38,000 nucleotides of DNA from the NCBI GenBank assembly GCA_033557835.1, contig JAWQRO010000488.1, positions 1 to 38,000 of the forward strand. The letters are read 5' to 3'. The first letter of the stretch is position 1. Every line of letters starts with the position of its first letter. The stretch is from Helochares maculicollis. Taxonomy: Eukaryota; Arthropoda; Insecta; Coleoptera; Hydrophilidae. The notes below the pieces were generated by a model. That model saw nothing but the letters and a program-made list of their open reading frames with translations, did no database searches and had not been told where the DNA came from. Below are positions 1 through 11,800 of this stretch, piece after piece. The translations under genes were made by a program, and so were the position numbers.

Positions 1-18
1 ATATATATATATATATAT
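1..18. repeat. (AT)9 microsatellite at the window edge
   Basis: Nine uninterrupted AT units open the window, and the tract probably continues to the left of it. It is an ordinary dinucleotide repeat. Confidence 0.9.
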
Positions 19-3000
19 GCCACACAGCATGAATCTAAAGAATCGATCTGCGAGCAGGATATTTGAACAAAAATGAAAGGTTGTATATGATAGGTATAGC
101 TATTAAAATCAATAAAATAGTTTTCAATAAGCTTCTAGTAGACACGTCGGAGTCTAGATAGTAATAACTTTCATTTGCATGTTGAATTCTTAAATGATTG
201 CTCTTGCAAAACAGACATTTTTGAAACAGCTCTTCTTTATGATACCTATAATCTACCAGAGATTGAAAGTAAAATATATGTAAAAAAATGGAATTTTTTG
301 CAACTTTTAGCTTTTGATTAACAAATACACTATGTGAGTGCGAATTTAATTAAGGAATTTCATAGCTGCCGTGAAACGTGAATAAGATTTCCGTGTTACT
401 ATCTTAAGAAATATGAGAGTCGTTTCCAAATAAATAAAAATTTGTCAGAACTTCAAATTTGCTGCTTAATCAAAATATAGGTTATGTTAGATAATTCAAG
501 AATATATTGTAAATAAACATGTAAACATCTACCTCTCTTAAAATCAGTTGACATATTGGCTGACTAAATAAAAGTGAAATAAAATACATGAAATTTAAAT
601 TCTAGACTATTTTTGCACGGAACGAAATCTTAAAAAATTTATTATAATAGGGTTGAGGACGACGATATGTTTTTTTTATGAGAACACCCGATGAGAAAAC
701 CAATATGACACAGATATACATTTTTAGATCTCCTTTCACAATTGAAACGTTGATTTGAACCAATGAGTTCAATATTTAAATTAGCTTTAGTCTTCTTTAA
801 AAGTCTCAGCAGTAAAACGCACCAAGTTTTGCTGTTGAGAATGTGACATATGACATTACAGTAGTAGCACTCAAACTATGAAACCAATATATTCTAATTA
901 ATTTAGATACACAAGCAAATAATCCAGATACTATATGCAAAACTGTAGTCCAGTAGATAAGTAAATGATATTTTTTCCTACTTATTCAGATAATCATGTG
1001 GTAACTTTTTTTTGAAATATTCGTACACTTCGCGTTAAGTGTAATTCCCTTCTAGTCTACGAATTCTAATTATAAATTAAAACCTATTTTATGTAAAATA
1101 CCTAGAAAATGTAAGATCTAATAATATTTTTATAAATCGTGCAATCTGCAATTAAGTGTCAAAGCTTAAATGTCTCCACTTTAACTGAAATATAATTCTT
1201 CAATAATTGCAACTGTAACAACCACTAAAGCAGTTAACTAATTTCAAATCCAACTAAATTTTCAAAACTAAAACTTCCAAGCGTCAATCTATAATAAAAA
1301 AATTGCTAGTTGTACAGGTCGATCATAGATCAGACTACTTATTTAGGTTGGTCTCAGGCTAAGGCTATATGAGAACGGACTATGGACGGCTCATTCTGCT
1401 CGTATATTTCTTGTTATTACAAGGCCTTAAAATACAACATAATTCTCAATTGAATAAGTTTGAACACGATAATAAGACTCAACGCAAAGTGCATTTACAA
1501 ATCATCGAAAGAATCTTATGACGAATAAAACTAATATTTCGAAAAAAAATTCAATCTGAAGATTGGACAGTTAATGCGAAAGTATTTTGAATTGAAAATA
1601 AAAAAAGGAATTCTATAAGCTGAAACCTCATAAAATATAATATTAAATTGTTCTGTAAGAGAAACTGCTTAATTTTTGGCTACAAGATAAACGTAATATA
1701 CAGGCTACTCTGAGATGGAAAATTCAGACTAGAATCAAAAAGCTTAGATCGGTGGCTACACCATTGGTCTGTATGTGCAAGTCATGCATCATTTTCTTGA
1801 GATGCTAAAGGAATTTTGTTTGTGTATTACTTGCAATCTAGTAAAATAATACATTCTGAATATTATTCTAACTTTCTAGACCAGCTGAATCTAGAAGTTC
1901 GTAAAAAGCACCCGGTTTGCAGAAGCAAATGAATTCTTTTTCATGGGCACAATTAACCGTGGCTCTAGAGGTTTTGACAATGGCTTACATCCATAAATTA
2001 AATCTCGAATTCTTACAGCATCAAATGATGAGGTCATAACAGATGTGGAAGCGTATTGTACAGCCCTGCCAGATTCACACTTTAGGGATGACATTCATAA
2101 ATTTGAATTTCATTGGAACAAGCGTACTGATGTTCAGGGAGACTATACCGAATAATAAAGAATAACAATAATAAATTTTAAACCATAAAATTGTGTTTTT
2201 CTTATCGAACCGCAAATTTTATTGGATAACCGGGAATACGACATAACATATTGAAAAGTTCAAGCAAATAATTCTGGCTAGAGTTTCATCCGCTAATGTT
2301 AGTAATGCAAATTTTGTACGACATTATATGTTTAAGCGTCTTCTCCGCGATTTTTTCCCTTTCTAACTATAATAGAATTCACTTTTATCGTTACGTCTAA
2401 AGTTTAATCAAGGTAAAATTTTATAATACATATTTTACATAATATAAACTTCAGAATTTTTAAATTACGTAACGAAACGTACTTTACATACAACTTTTAA
2501 TTTTCTTCTGGGGGAATAAGAATTTCGAACATATAAATTACTATTAGAGTTAATAAAATTTTAAGGCGAGTACAAAAAGAGCTACACGAGAAGCATGCGA
2601 ATTTTATGAATATAATAAAGAGTCATGAGACAGGTCAAATTTGCTACTTATTTCGAATTCAGCATACGATATGTCTTAAAACAAGAATGAAACTAATCTT
2701 TACTCGAAGCCGGCTGCATATTTTAGCATATATCTTGGTGCCGAACATGATCAGCATGTTCTATGGATTTTTAGACTAAAATCGCATCAGCCATTGATTC
2801 CTTAATATCGTTTTAGTATACGTCAATTTGCACTTAATCTCTACACTTGGTGAGATGTTTTCTAATTTAAGAAAAGGTGCAATTAAGGTCACCACCGTAA
2901 AATGAGAGAGTTAACTACTGCGATTTTAAAGTGGTAACTCTATTTATGTCCCTTGTAATTTCTAAACTCGACATGTGCAACGGGTTAATATCTTTTAAAC

Positions 3001-4340
3001 TGCTTCATGAAACACGCCCAAATATCCTATGGGTCAACGTACGACTTTTCATCCTGTTTAATTGTTGTTGGAATGATCCCGACGACACAAAAGTTTGAAG
3101 TTGTGTTGTGAGTAGAAGTAGAGTACTGTAAATAAAGGTATATCTGTTCTACGTTTCCGTTGCGGTGAATATATTCTGTAGGTGATATACTTTTGGCATG
3201 CAGCAGTTTTCATTTAAATGAAAAATTGGGACAACTTGATTACTTAAGAATTTATAGTTTTCGTTACAGAGCACAAAAAACATAAACTTTTAATTTAAGT
3301 ACTGATATCATTTTTCTGAGATTTTATAAATTGTTGAAATACGGCAATTTTGTGAAATACGGATGAAAAAAATGTTATAGTCTTATAATTTCAACCATGT
3401 AATATAAGTTTCACCTTTAAACTGTCTACTGAGAACATACAGTTTTATCGACTAAATCTAGAAGCACTATTAAATATTAATCGACAATACAAATGTTTGT
3501 ACAGTAAACAATCTAAAATGTTGAATATGAATAATACTTTTTCTTCATTGGTCTTGTAATTGTTATTTTCAAGGGCGCCAAACATCTAAGAAAAAATTGT
3601 TGACCTGCATGTTTATTTTCTTATAAATATTTCACAAATTTAAAACAAATACTTCTTGTAGCCAAATCGAGACAAACAATAGATGATTACTTCACTTTAG
3701 GTCCTGCCAATTATTCAAAGTTTTGATTTATAGATCATGTGTTATTAGATTTATGAGCCTAGCTTGGCTCTAAGTAAATGTGGTAAAATGATTTCGAAAC
3801 AACCATATATTTAAAAACAAATTTTTTTACGATGTCCTTTGTTTTTTTGGTTGTGCAAAAAATAGGAACTTAACAATTATGGTTTTCGAAACTAGGTTTA
3901 TCTACGAAAATTCACAACGTTTAATACTCAACAATGTGTTTCTTTATACCCCAAAAGTTAACAGCAGTGCTTATTATGTAATGACGGTAACACAATATCT
4001 GACTTACATACTAAACTGCTTTGAAACAAACCAGACTTTGTTTCACCCCTATGATGTAATTGACATATAAAGTAGCGTAAAGCTTTCCATCTTGAGTTGA
4101 GGCGTTAACAACACAGGTAAATCAACGTACAGGTCAGGAACATTTCTACAATTTCGTAAGCCAGGTACCCTTTTGCAGAGAATTACATTTACGTAGAATT
4201 TATTACTACTTTGCAAAAGCTTTACGTGACAACGACCTTCCTTCTGCCTTAATTCTATTCAATTAAAATGCACACTTAAAATGCCGCTTTCTGTTGCAGG
4301 TCATAAACTTTAATTTCCGCAAGAAATTAATTGCACATGT
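19..4340. other. AT-rich non-coding stretch, probably intronic or upstream of the Side-family exon
   Basis: No exon, RNA gene or transposon could be supported here. The two open segments, at 1891-2094 on the minus strand and 3879-4070 on the plus strand, have AT-rich codons, no recognisable motif and a length expected by chance. One short inverted repeat (2743-2761) is listed separately. I looked for an upstream Ig-domain exon (first Ig cysteine and tryptophan, signal peptide) joining to 6479 and did not find one. Confidence 0.6.
2743..2761. repeat. Perfect 7-bp inverted repeat
   Basis: GAACATG (2743-2749) and CATGTTC (2755-2761) are exact reverse complements around the five bases ATCAG. It looks like a dyad protein-binding site, but the spacing fits neither a p53 site nor a steroid-receptor element. 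A chance origin is possible. Confidence 0.5.
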
Positions 4341-4680
4341 TCCCATGCATTCTAAATGTTCTGGCAACCGGTGCCATAATAAAACGTACGAAAATGCACC
4401 GCAGACACGAACAGACAACTGAGTTTATCATATGAGCGAAAATGCACCAAACACTATCCTAATAGGTTAGTGAGCAGTTCTAGAAGATAGGCACCTAGTG
4501 CGTTCCTTTATCTGGCCCAATTCTGCTTTGTTGACTGAAGCTTGAAGCGCTCGCTTCAGAGTTTGATTGACAGCCCCTTCTTGGCACACACAGAAAAACA
4601 AGAACAGATCGCTGCAACTAAAGCAGCGGGAGCTTCCCTACTTTTGCTCAAGCCCTGCGATTGATTGAAAAACAAGCAAT
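4341..4680. other. Compositionally raised block with direct and inverted repeats
   Basis: This block has visibly more G+C than its flanks. A 12-base direct repeat, cgaaaatgcacc, occurs at 4389-4400 and 4437-4448, 48 bases apart. Farther on, CTGAAGC (4535-4541) pairs with GCTTCAG (4553-4559), and the inner GAAGCG (4544-4549) pairs with CGCTTC (4552-4557). No long ORF spans it. It could be a conserved regulatory element or an old repeat; the sequence alone does not decide. Confidence 0.35.
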
Positions 4681-6458
4681 TTAATGGAGTTGCCTTTTTT
4701 AGCCGGTACATTTCTTTCTAGAGTCCTTAATTACAGTTTTTTACTTCTTCTAAGGGAGAAATTAAACATTAACGTGTAAAAATTCTGATAAGCAAGGTGA
4801 GGTTAATTAATGGAATAACAAAATCATGTTGAAAAATTTCTAATTAAGCTTGCCATATCTGAGTTGTTTTTGCGACACTGCGCTATTTTCAAGTCCACTT
4901 GTAATCGTTTTCTGTTCGTTAAACATCAAATATGATCTAACCTAAAACATCTTTTATCATTCGTAAAATACATAAACAATGTTATAAACATCTGAAACAT
5001 CGATATATACATTAATCGTAAAATTTGCTGAAAACCTGTGAGCATGTAAATTTTACTTTGAATTTCTTATTGTGCAAATTTATAGGATTCCCCGGGTTGA
5101 AACCAAGCTGGGTATACAATATTGTCTAAAATCAAAAAACATCGACTAAAAAACCACGGCATTAACCTTATAGCTAAAACAAAGTATTTGCGCAAAGCAT
5201 ACAAAGGTTTAAAGATGAATTAACGCTTGTGGCCCTATTCTGGCAAAAGATTTATATGAAAATGGAAAATTCTTTCAATAAAGAGCGAAATAGATTCTAA
5301 ATGCGTAGCATCTCGGCGCTAAAATAGATCAAGCCTTGTTTACGATTCAAGTCTAAGCAGAGTATCGTGACCAGAGATTCGATTTATTGTAGAAAAGTTT
5401 CGGTTTCCAATAACCGTAAATTGTTCCATAAAGTCCACATGTGGACAACAGAATAAAAAATGTTTGCTTTTAAGGACACAGTCGTTAGTAGCCGAGCAAG
5501 AGTAAAGTCAGTCTGAAGTCCGAATATAAGCTTGTATTTTCACTGAAAGCTGACTACAATAGAGATTTATTTTTTTAAAGGAACGAAATTTTTCAAACCT
5601 TATCCTGCTTGTCTGAATTATCCATTTTTTTCGCTAATATAAATGTCGAATTTTCAAGAGCAAATGCTGTAGAGCTTATCGAAATAAACCAAATTCCAAT
5701 AAATATTTCACGTAAATATTGAGTTTCCTATTATACATAGATATCTTTTGCGGGCTTTAACCTCCAAATCTTGTGAGAGAGGCTTACAATAAATTTTCTG
5801 ACGGATCAACTATTCTTACTGGTTCTGCTATGTGGTTGGGCAACCGCGTTAATATCACGCATTACATCATTATTTATGTTGAAAGATTTTGCTGAAAGTA
5901 TTTCGGCGAAAATAGTTGATTTTGAGATAAAACTTTATATAAATTTATTTTTCAAGAGACTTATAATATACATTATGATGCCTTCAAGGGTCATATAATA
6001 CGGCGCATTTCATCGAAAAAACTTTAAATAACGATAAATAGTTTTTCGTTTAATTTACCATGCAAAAAATATGACTTTAATTCATACTCAGTTCTTTCCA
6101 AATTTTTAAGTAAATATTTAATTTTAATTGTATTTTAAAACACTTTCGTAAAATTTCTGGGATTAGGAGACAACTTCGTACATGGTTTCAGACGCAATGC
6201 TAAACCGATGCTGGGGAAAACAATTAAAAATATTTTATTTGTTAACTGATAATCAGTACATTTGCATAATCTTGGAGATACTGATTTTTTTCTGTTAATT
6301 CCCAACAAAACCAAAGTTTACGAAAATAATGTTTATTTCAAAGAAATCTTCATTTTGATATGCAATAGATACAAAACAAGGACTTGTTAGTCCTTACTTT
6401 ATGAGCAGACGTAGAAAAAAACTTTAGTCTGGAAGGACTCTTCACTATATTGTAATAT
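4681..6458. other. AT-rich non-coding stretch immediately upstream of the Side-family exon
   Basis: Read as the 3' part of the intron that precedes the exon at 6479. It is A/T-dominated, with many short homopolymer runs, and no coding signal or repeat family was recognised. Confidence 0.6.
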
Positions 6459-6478
6459 ATTTCTGTCCCTTTTTTCAG
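6459..6478 (+). promoter_or_regulatory. 3' splice site (polypyrimidine tract and AG) of the Side-family exon
   Basis: The sequence atttctgtcccttttttcag is a strong acceptor: a pyrimidine-rich run followed by CAG. The exon begins at 6479. One exon base (G) completes a codon begun in the previous exon, so the intron is phase 2. Confidence 0.85.
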
Positions 6479-6633
6479 GATGACTGTAGAGTATACACCA
6501 ACAAGTACGGAGGCGCTCTTGAAAATATCCCCGGTTCGCATTCAAGACGAAGCGAGCTACAAATGCGAAATTACATATCTGGAAGTTCGAGAAAACTGCG
6601 ACGTCGTTCAGATCATCAAGCTGACTACTCTAG
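6479..6633 (+). CDS. Internal exon of a Sidestep (Side)-family immunoglobulin receptor gene (partial gene)
   Basis: This 155-bp exon encodes the C-terminal half of a V-type immunoglobulin domain, probably the first, membrane-distal Ig domain of a Side-family protein. Counting from the methionine at 6480, residues 12-21 form the E-strand (ALLKISPVRI), residues 23-29 are DEASYKC, the D-x-A/G-x-Y-x-C signature of the Ig F-strand, and residues 30-40 (EITYLEVRENC) plus the following VVQ and KLTTL match a pattern I know from insect Side paralogs. Side proteins are membrane-anchored ligands for Beat receptors in axon guidance. Cys29 should bond to a cysteine in the preceding exon, outside or unseen in this window. 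Cys40 is an extra cysteine. The ATG at 6480 is not a start: the exon is bounded by a strong acceptor (phase 2) and the donor GTAAGT (phase 1). The stop at 6717 lies in the intron. There are no frameshifts. Family assignment is from recognition; the paralog is not determined. Confidence 0.88.
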
Positions 6634-6639
6634 GTAAGT
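6634..6639 (+). promoter_or_regulatory. 5' splice site after the Side-family exon
   Basis: The sequence CTAG|GTAAGT is a consensus donor. The exon ends with the first base (G) of a codon, giving a phase 1 intron, which is usual at Ig-domain borders. In the family the next residue is often Ala, Val or Gly, which fits the leading G. Confidence 0.88.
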
Positions 6640-7180
6640 TCTTGCACTTAACTGAAGCTATAGTCGCTTTATTTGTGCGAACTTCTACCAAACGCTTAGT
6701 GTCGCGACTGAAATTATAACTAAATAAGTAAAGTTTCGCGGCTCAGGTCAAAACTTTGAGTTTTATTTTATTGTCAACAAAGCCGCAGTTATTGTTTCAA
6801 TTCCGATAAGAATAACGGGAATCGATACCTGAAACTTTGAGCTACTTTTATTCCTAGAATATTATGATGTTTCAAGTTTAACAAGTGTAACAAATGCACT
6901 TATTTCATAGAAAATTTAAAATGTTACTAAAACTCTCAATAAACTAATATTTTATTTATAAACGTTCATGTAATTTTCTTTTATTCATTCACTGTAAGTA
7001 TTATTTATGCGCTTCTCTTAAAATTTGTTACATCGTCAATTTACGATTTCATCAATTGTTCTTATAAAACAGAAATATCTATTAAGATGTATAATCGAGG
7101 TGATTGCTGGAATTAGGAAAGAGAGTTCAGGTTGCCAAACTGAAATTAACTGCTGGAGACAGTTGAATGATTAATCGTTT
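6640..7180. other. Start of the long downstream intron
   Basis: AT-rich sequence with no coding signal. The reading frame of the exon closes at a stop at 6717-6719, as expected for intron read-through. Confidence 0.6.
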
Positions 7181-7184
7181 TGTG

Positions 7185-7290
7185 ATAAAGGGCCGCCCGC
7201 TTATTGGGCCAATATGGCCGCAAAATAACGGCTGATTAGCTGTTAATTTAACAGGTAATTCGGAAAATCCCCGGCTTTTGTGTAAGGCTA
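7185..7290. other. GGCC-rich block with an imperfect hairpin, possible conserved non-coding element
   Basis: Three GGCC tetramers (7191, 7207 and 7216) lie within 30 bases in an otherwise AT-rich intron. The last two form GGCC-AATAT-GGCC. Just after, TAACGGCT (7226-7233) and AGCTGTTA (7238-7245) form a stem with 7 of 8 positions paired. There is no ORF through the block. Its density of structure and composition shift suggest a functional element, about 0.6 kb after the exon, but this is inference. Confidence 0.3.
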
Positions 7291-8440
7291 TTAATTTTTC
7301 TTTCATTCTCTTTCACCAGAAATATATCGCCTTTCATTTTATTATAATGCGAAACTTGCATGCAAGGGGAGTATTTTGTATAACGATTCTTCTTTTCTAT
7401 AACGCGTCGAAAAAATTAATTGTATTAAAATTTACGAGGATGTATCAAGTAACATCCTTGAAATCAATATGATTCTTTGTAGTAGAAACATGGAGTTAAT
7501 AAGAGTTGGTTGGTTAATGCCCAAGGGACAAGAAATTTAAGGAACACTTGCTTGCTTATAATTGATTATTTTACTAAATTTTTTAAACTTGCTTGCTTAC
7601 TAAAATTAATGAAAATAGCTATCTCTACAAGACAATTAAAATAACTTAGCTCTGATGAAACTCATATTTTCAACTTGTTGACTATCAATCACAATTGTTA
7701 GAGCAGTTTCAAGTATGGATCGAAAAATTTGGCACGTTATCATTTATAATAATTACGGAATAGTTCAAATGCCTTTATATTTTAAGGAAATTTTTGCACG
7801 AGTTTTAATGTATAGTTGCGTTATAACAATCCATTGTATAGTAGAACGTTCGTAGGCAATTCGCTCAATTAACCAAGGCCTCTCAAAGCTATCAAGATTG
7901 TATAGTAAACCTTCAGCTCCCACCTCTCACGTTAGCTATGAGCTGTAGCTTATTGCAAGTAATTATTAAAATCTATTATGTAACTGAGTACCGATCGTAA
8001 CTGTTGTTATAGCGCTTTTTTATAGCATAGAAAATAGCAGTCATTGGTTAAAAACCTATTAGGACTGCCTTCAATAAAGAAATCATTGTACTTTTTGAAT
8101 TCATTACGTACTTAACGCTCGTAATAGAAACACATTAATCATCCGTACCTAGTGCGCGCGAATTCGCAAAATAATCCTCACGAAACCAAACCATTAAGAT
8201 AGAAAACGTTTCTCTTTTCTTATTTAAACCGCAATAAAATCAATACGCCGTTGAATTAGAACACATAAAGAATTTATACATACTTTTCAAATTTTTCATG
8301 CAATCTATTTAGTCCTTTCAACATATATTAAGTATTAATGGTCTTAATTTAATCCTGAATCACCCATTTTTAAAGCCATCTCCTTCAGTGGCAATGTGTA
8401 GGTTTTAAAACTTTCGGAAATGGTTTTGAATATACAAAGC
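7291..8440. other. AT-rich intronic stretch
   Basis: No exon, RNA gene or transposon was recognised apart from the short direct repeat at 7546-7599. The open segment at 7278-7472 has AT-driven codons and no motif. Confidence 0.55.
7546..7599. repeat. 13-bp direct repeat, 41 bp apart
   Basis: The word acttgcttgctta occurs at 7546-7558 and again at 7587-7599. Both copies contain a (CTTG)2 core and are followed by similar AT-rich words, so this may be a small local duplication. Confidence 0.6.
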
Positions 8441-8449
8441 GTAATAAAA

Positions 8450-8800
8450 CTATGAGATGAAAAGCAATCATTGGAGTAGTGTGAGAAGTAAAAATCGCTA
8501 CCGTCTCTGGAAAAATGCACAGCAGTTGGTACGCAATGTATCTATAACTACAGCATGCCAAATAAATCATGGCTGCAAAAAGAAACGGAGAACTGACTGG
8601 AAAGTGTTCAGCATTGCGACGGCCAAGTGGAAAATCCACAGCGATTTATTACACCAACACCAAGTCAACATAAATCATTTCAAGATATCGCCACAACGAT
8701 AGACCGAACGCTTTTTAATTTCTACACGCGCAGAGCCACGCGCTCACACCACCAATCTCTTTAACCACACAGCACTGACGCAGCCTGAATCCACTAGGAA
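8450..8800. other. Block open on both strands, unrecognised (possible decayed repeat)
   Basis: The sequence here is less AT-biased than its flanks. It is open on the plus strand (8457-8702, basic, Lys/Arg/His-rich) and on the minus strand (8385-8639, hydrophobic, Phe/Leu/Ile-rich) without a match I can name. Opposite-strand open frames of this kind usually come from low stop density rather than from two genes. There is no acceptor or donor pair framing either ORF, no terminal inverted repeats and no poly(A) tail. It could be a remnant of an old transposon or a conserved non-coding block. Confidence 0.25.
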
Positions 8801-11800
8801 CATCTGTTGACGTGTATTATAAACATGAGGGTATACAATGTAACTTATTGTGCACGTCGAATAATCGAGAAATGGCGTGAAAACTGCAATAAACTAAGTT
8901 GTCCGTTCTACTTAATGTACATTCAAAGTTTCCTCTTTATAGAATGTTGCAACCTCATGTCCGGTCTGGTCAGATATCAAAATCTACCTCATGATACTTT
9001 GGAAGGAAGAAATTGAGGATGCTTTCCTATTTAAACGTAAATATAGGTTAAAATTTATTAGGCTCTATTTTTGAATAATATATCGGACATATAATTTACT
9101 TATTTGCATAATTTGCTGCAATTACTTTCATAAAATACCATAATCGTAAAAAATCCTTTATCCTAGACACACAAATAAATAACTATATTTTAAATATTCT
9201 GATAATCTGCCATCTAAAGTACCGGTGTTTACGAAATGATCTACAAAATTGTCAAATATCAAAGGCCTACATTTTCAATTTGCAAAAATGAATACCTATA
9301 TTCAGTTACGAACAGACTCAGTTAGTGTATAGTCGGTGATGTGGTATTTTATGTGGTATATAGTAATATTTTGGAGTCTTTATTAATATCACGTAGTGAG
9401 ATTAGGTGCTGTAATTCGATCGGTGTACGTCAATTTAAACTAAATCGTCTAGTATAAAAGCTATATTTATCTTATTTTTTATATTTTGTTGTTAGAGCCA
9501 GTAAATTCATTATCAATTGGTAAGGAAGGACCTAGCCCCTGACGTGCTACTATAGCACATGGGGGACTTTCCCACTCGTCTATGCTGCAACAAGTGTGTA
9601 GTTTGTTTATATATTTAACTTATTTTATAATTTAGTAATTTTAATGTTTTTCTAACTTCAAAAAATGAAATATACTAAAATGTTTGAGTCAGTTATAAAA
9701 CCAATAATGTTTATAGTAATAATGATCTAAATAATGACATTGTTACAGCTACATGAGGCTCAGAAAATAACTCAGTATCAAAGAAACTAAATCAATGCAA
9801 CTTTTATGACAACGTTAAGACGGGAAACATATAGTACTACATTTGTATTATCCTAATAGATGTCATGAATAATCCTTAAAGAAATTCTAAAACTGATTTT
9901 TTAATCGGCGTAGGAAAGGTGCTTCGCTATAAGAATGTCACATTTGCTTGTCTTCTACAAGCTTACATAAAATATTCTTGAATGAACATAGTGATACACA
10001 AATGGGCGACTTATAATACCATCAAATAGAATAACACTTTCAAATGCAAACTCCGTAACGATGAAATTAAAATGTTAAAATTATTTATAATCCCTGCCAT
10101 TTATTTCATAGTGGCTGGAGTTAATGAGCCAAATTACCGGCAGTTTTAAATTATAATCAATAATCATTTTAAATAAGGTGGCTTACAATTTTTTTGAACA
10201 AGAACTGTATGAGGAACTTACAGAGTTGTCTCAGCAACCAGTTTCATCTGAATATGGAAGTACTTTTTTATTCGAGGTATATAAATGACTTCTTGAGCTA
10301 GTGCAATATTTAATATTTAATACATCTCTGTTGTCTTTGTTCAATTAACCCAAGATAGGTAGTAAAAAATTCCCAAAACTGTCACGGATGGTTGACTTGG
10401 AAAATTCTTTCATGTACTGTGGTAGGCTGCAGGTAGATTGTGTAGCTAATTATGACAATCCTGAACGTCTGCGTAATACGGCCGATGACTTGTTATTTTA
10501 AAGTAAGGCTATATGGGCATAGACTTCGCAGGGCAGTTAGTTTAAGAAATCGAGCACTAAACATCTAAATTACCGAGAAGATATTGTTATCTAATTGCCT
10601 ACTACATAGTATTCTACCATATTGAAACCACAATCTTGTCAAGCAAAATATAGTGACACATTTGCACAAGTCTAAACTCTACTGCCGTACGTGAGAAAAC
10701 GTAAAACTGAAGTTTTGCAATCATAATTACTATTAGAGTTCATTCTTTACATCAATAATGTCGCTCTGTAAATATGGCAGTATCAACGTTGTTTTCTACA
10801 TCACCTTCTGTATGAACTTTATCCAACGAATATTAAATATCCAAACTAAATATTCATTTATTCTGTATTGACCAGTAAGTTATTTCATATATTGCACTGA
10901 CATGCACTGGTCATTAATTATATTCATGTTATATATAAAATTAGTACTTTAGACTTTAAAATTTGTCTAACTACAGTAGATCAGGAGTTATGTCTACCTG
11001 TTTATATTCTACATATTCTGCATCTAGAAATCATTAAAAAAACTGTATGAATAAAAGAAATTAGGTAGAGCAACACAATATTTGTCTTTCATTTAGTTTT
11101 GTGGGGCAGTTATTGCATTATTGACGCACAACCCGGGCTTAGATTTCCCCGACATTTTCACGTAAGGAAGTGCTCATTTTTTATAGATTTATTTGGGTTA
11201 GAGTTATAGCGAGTTGCACTGATATAAATCTTTTATAACACCAGTAAAAAAGTAAATGCACATAAACCAGGCTTATAGCAACTTAATCCGCGAAAGTTTG
11301 AAATGATAACTTTTTTAATTCTCGCTCTTAAAATTTAAACTGCAATCCTTTTCAAATATTTGGTGGATTTTTTGACACCAACTGTATCTTCAAATAGCTT
11401 GTGCGGTTTTTAATCCAAACAAATAATATGAATTGTTAAACTATAACAAAAATATGTGTACATGTAAAATACTCCAAAATAAAGAAAATCGCTGCTCAAT
11501 GTCTTCTACTTTCGTCCATTCACAGCGTTGACTACATAAACGCTTAAACCCTGACAAAATGAATAGCTGTACTTTATTACTCCGAAGTTACTTTTGTAAG
11601 ATGCAAAGTAGCTCTATCAGCAGTTATGTGTTAAGAAAGCGTCAATCTCAATATTTTCTAATAAAGCATAACATTCTCCCTGTAATGAGATCCTCTCTAA
11701 GCTACTTATTTTCAGAGCAAAGAGCTCTTATCATCACTGTATTTTATATTGTAACTGGAAGACACATTTTCCAATATATTTATTACTAACTCTTATGTTG

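Noticed and set aside
1348..1375. TTTAGGTTGGTCTCAGG, similar to the start of irritans/mellifera mariner ends
   Set aside because: No matching opposite end and no transposase fragment was found nearby.
6350..6541. Minus-strand ORF overlapping the Side exon
   Set aside because: It crosses the acceptor and overlaps the real exon in antisense; it is a shadow frame.
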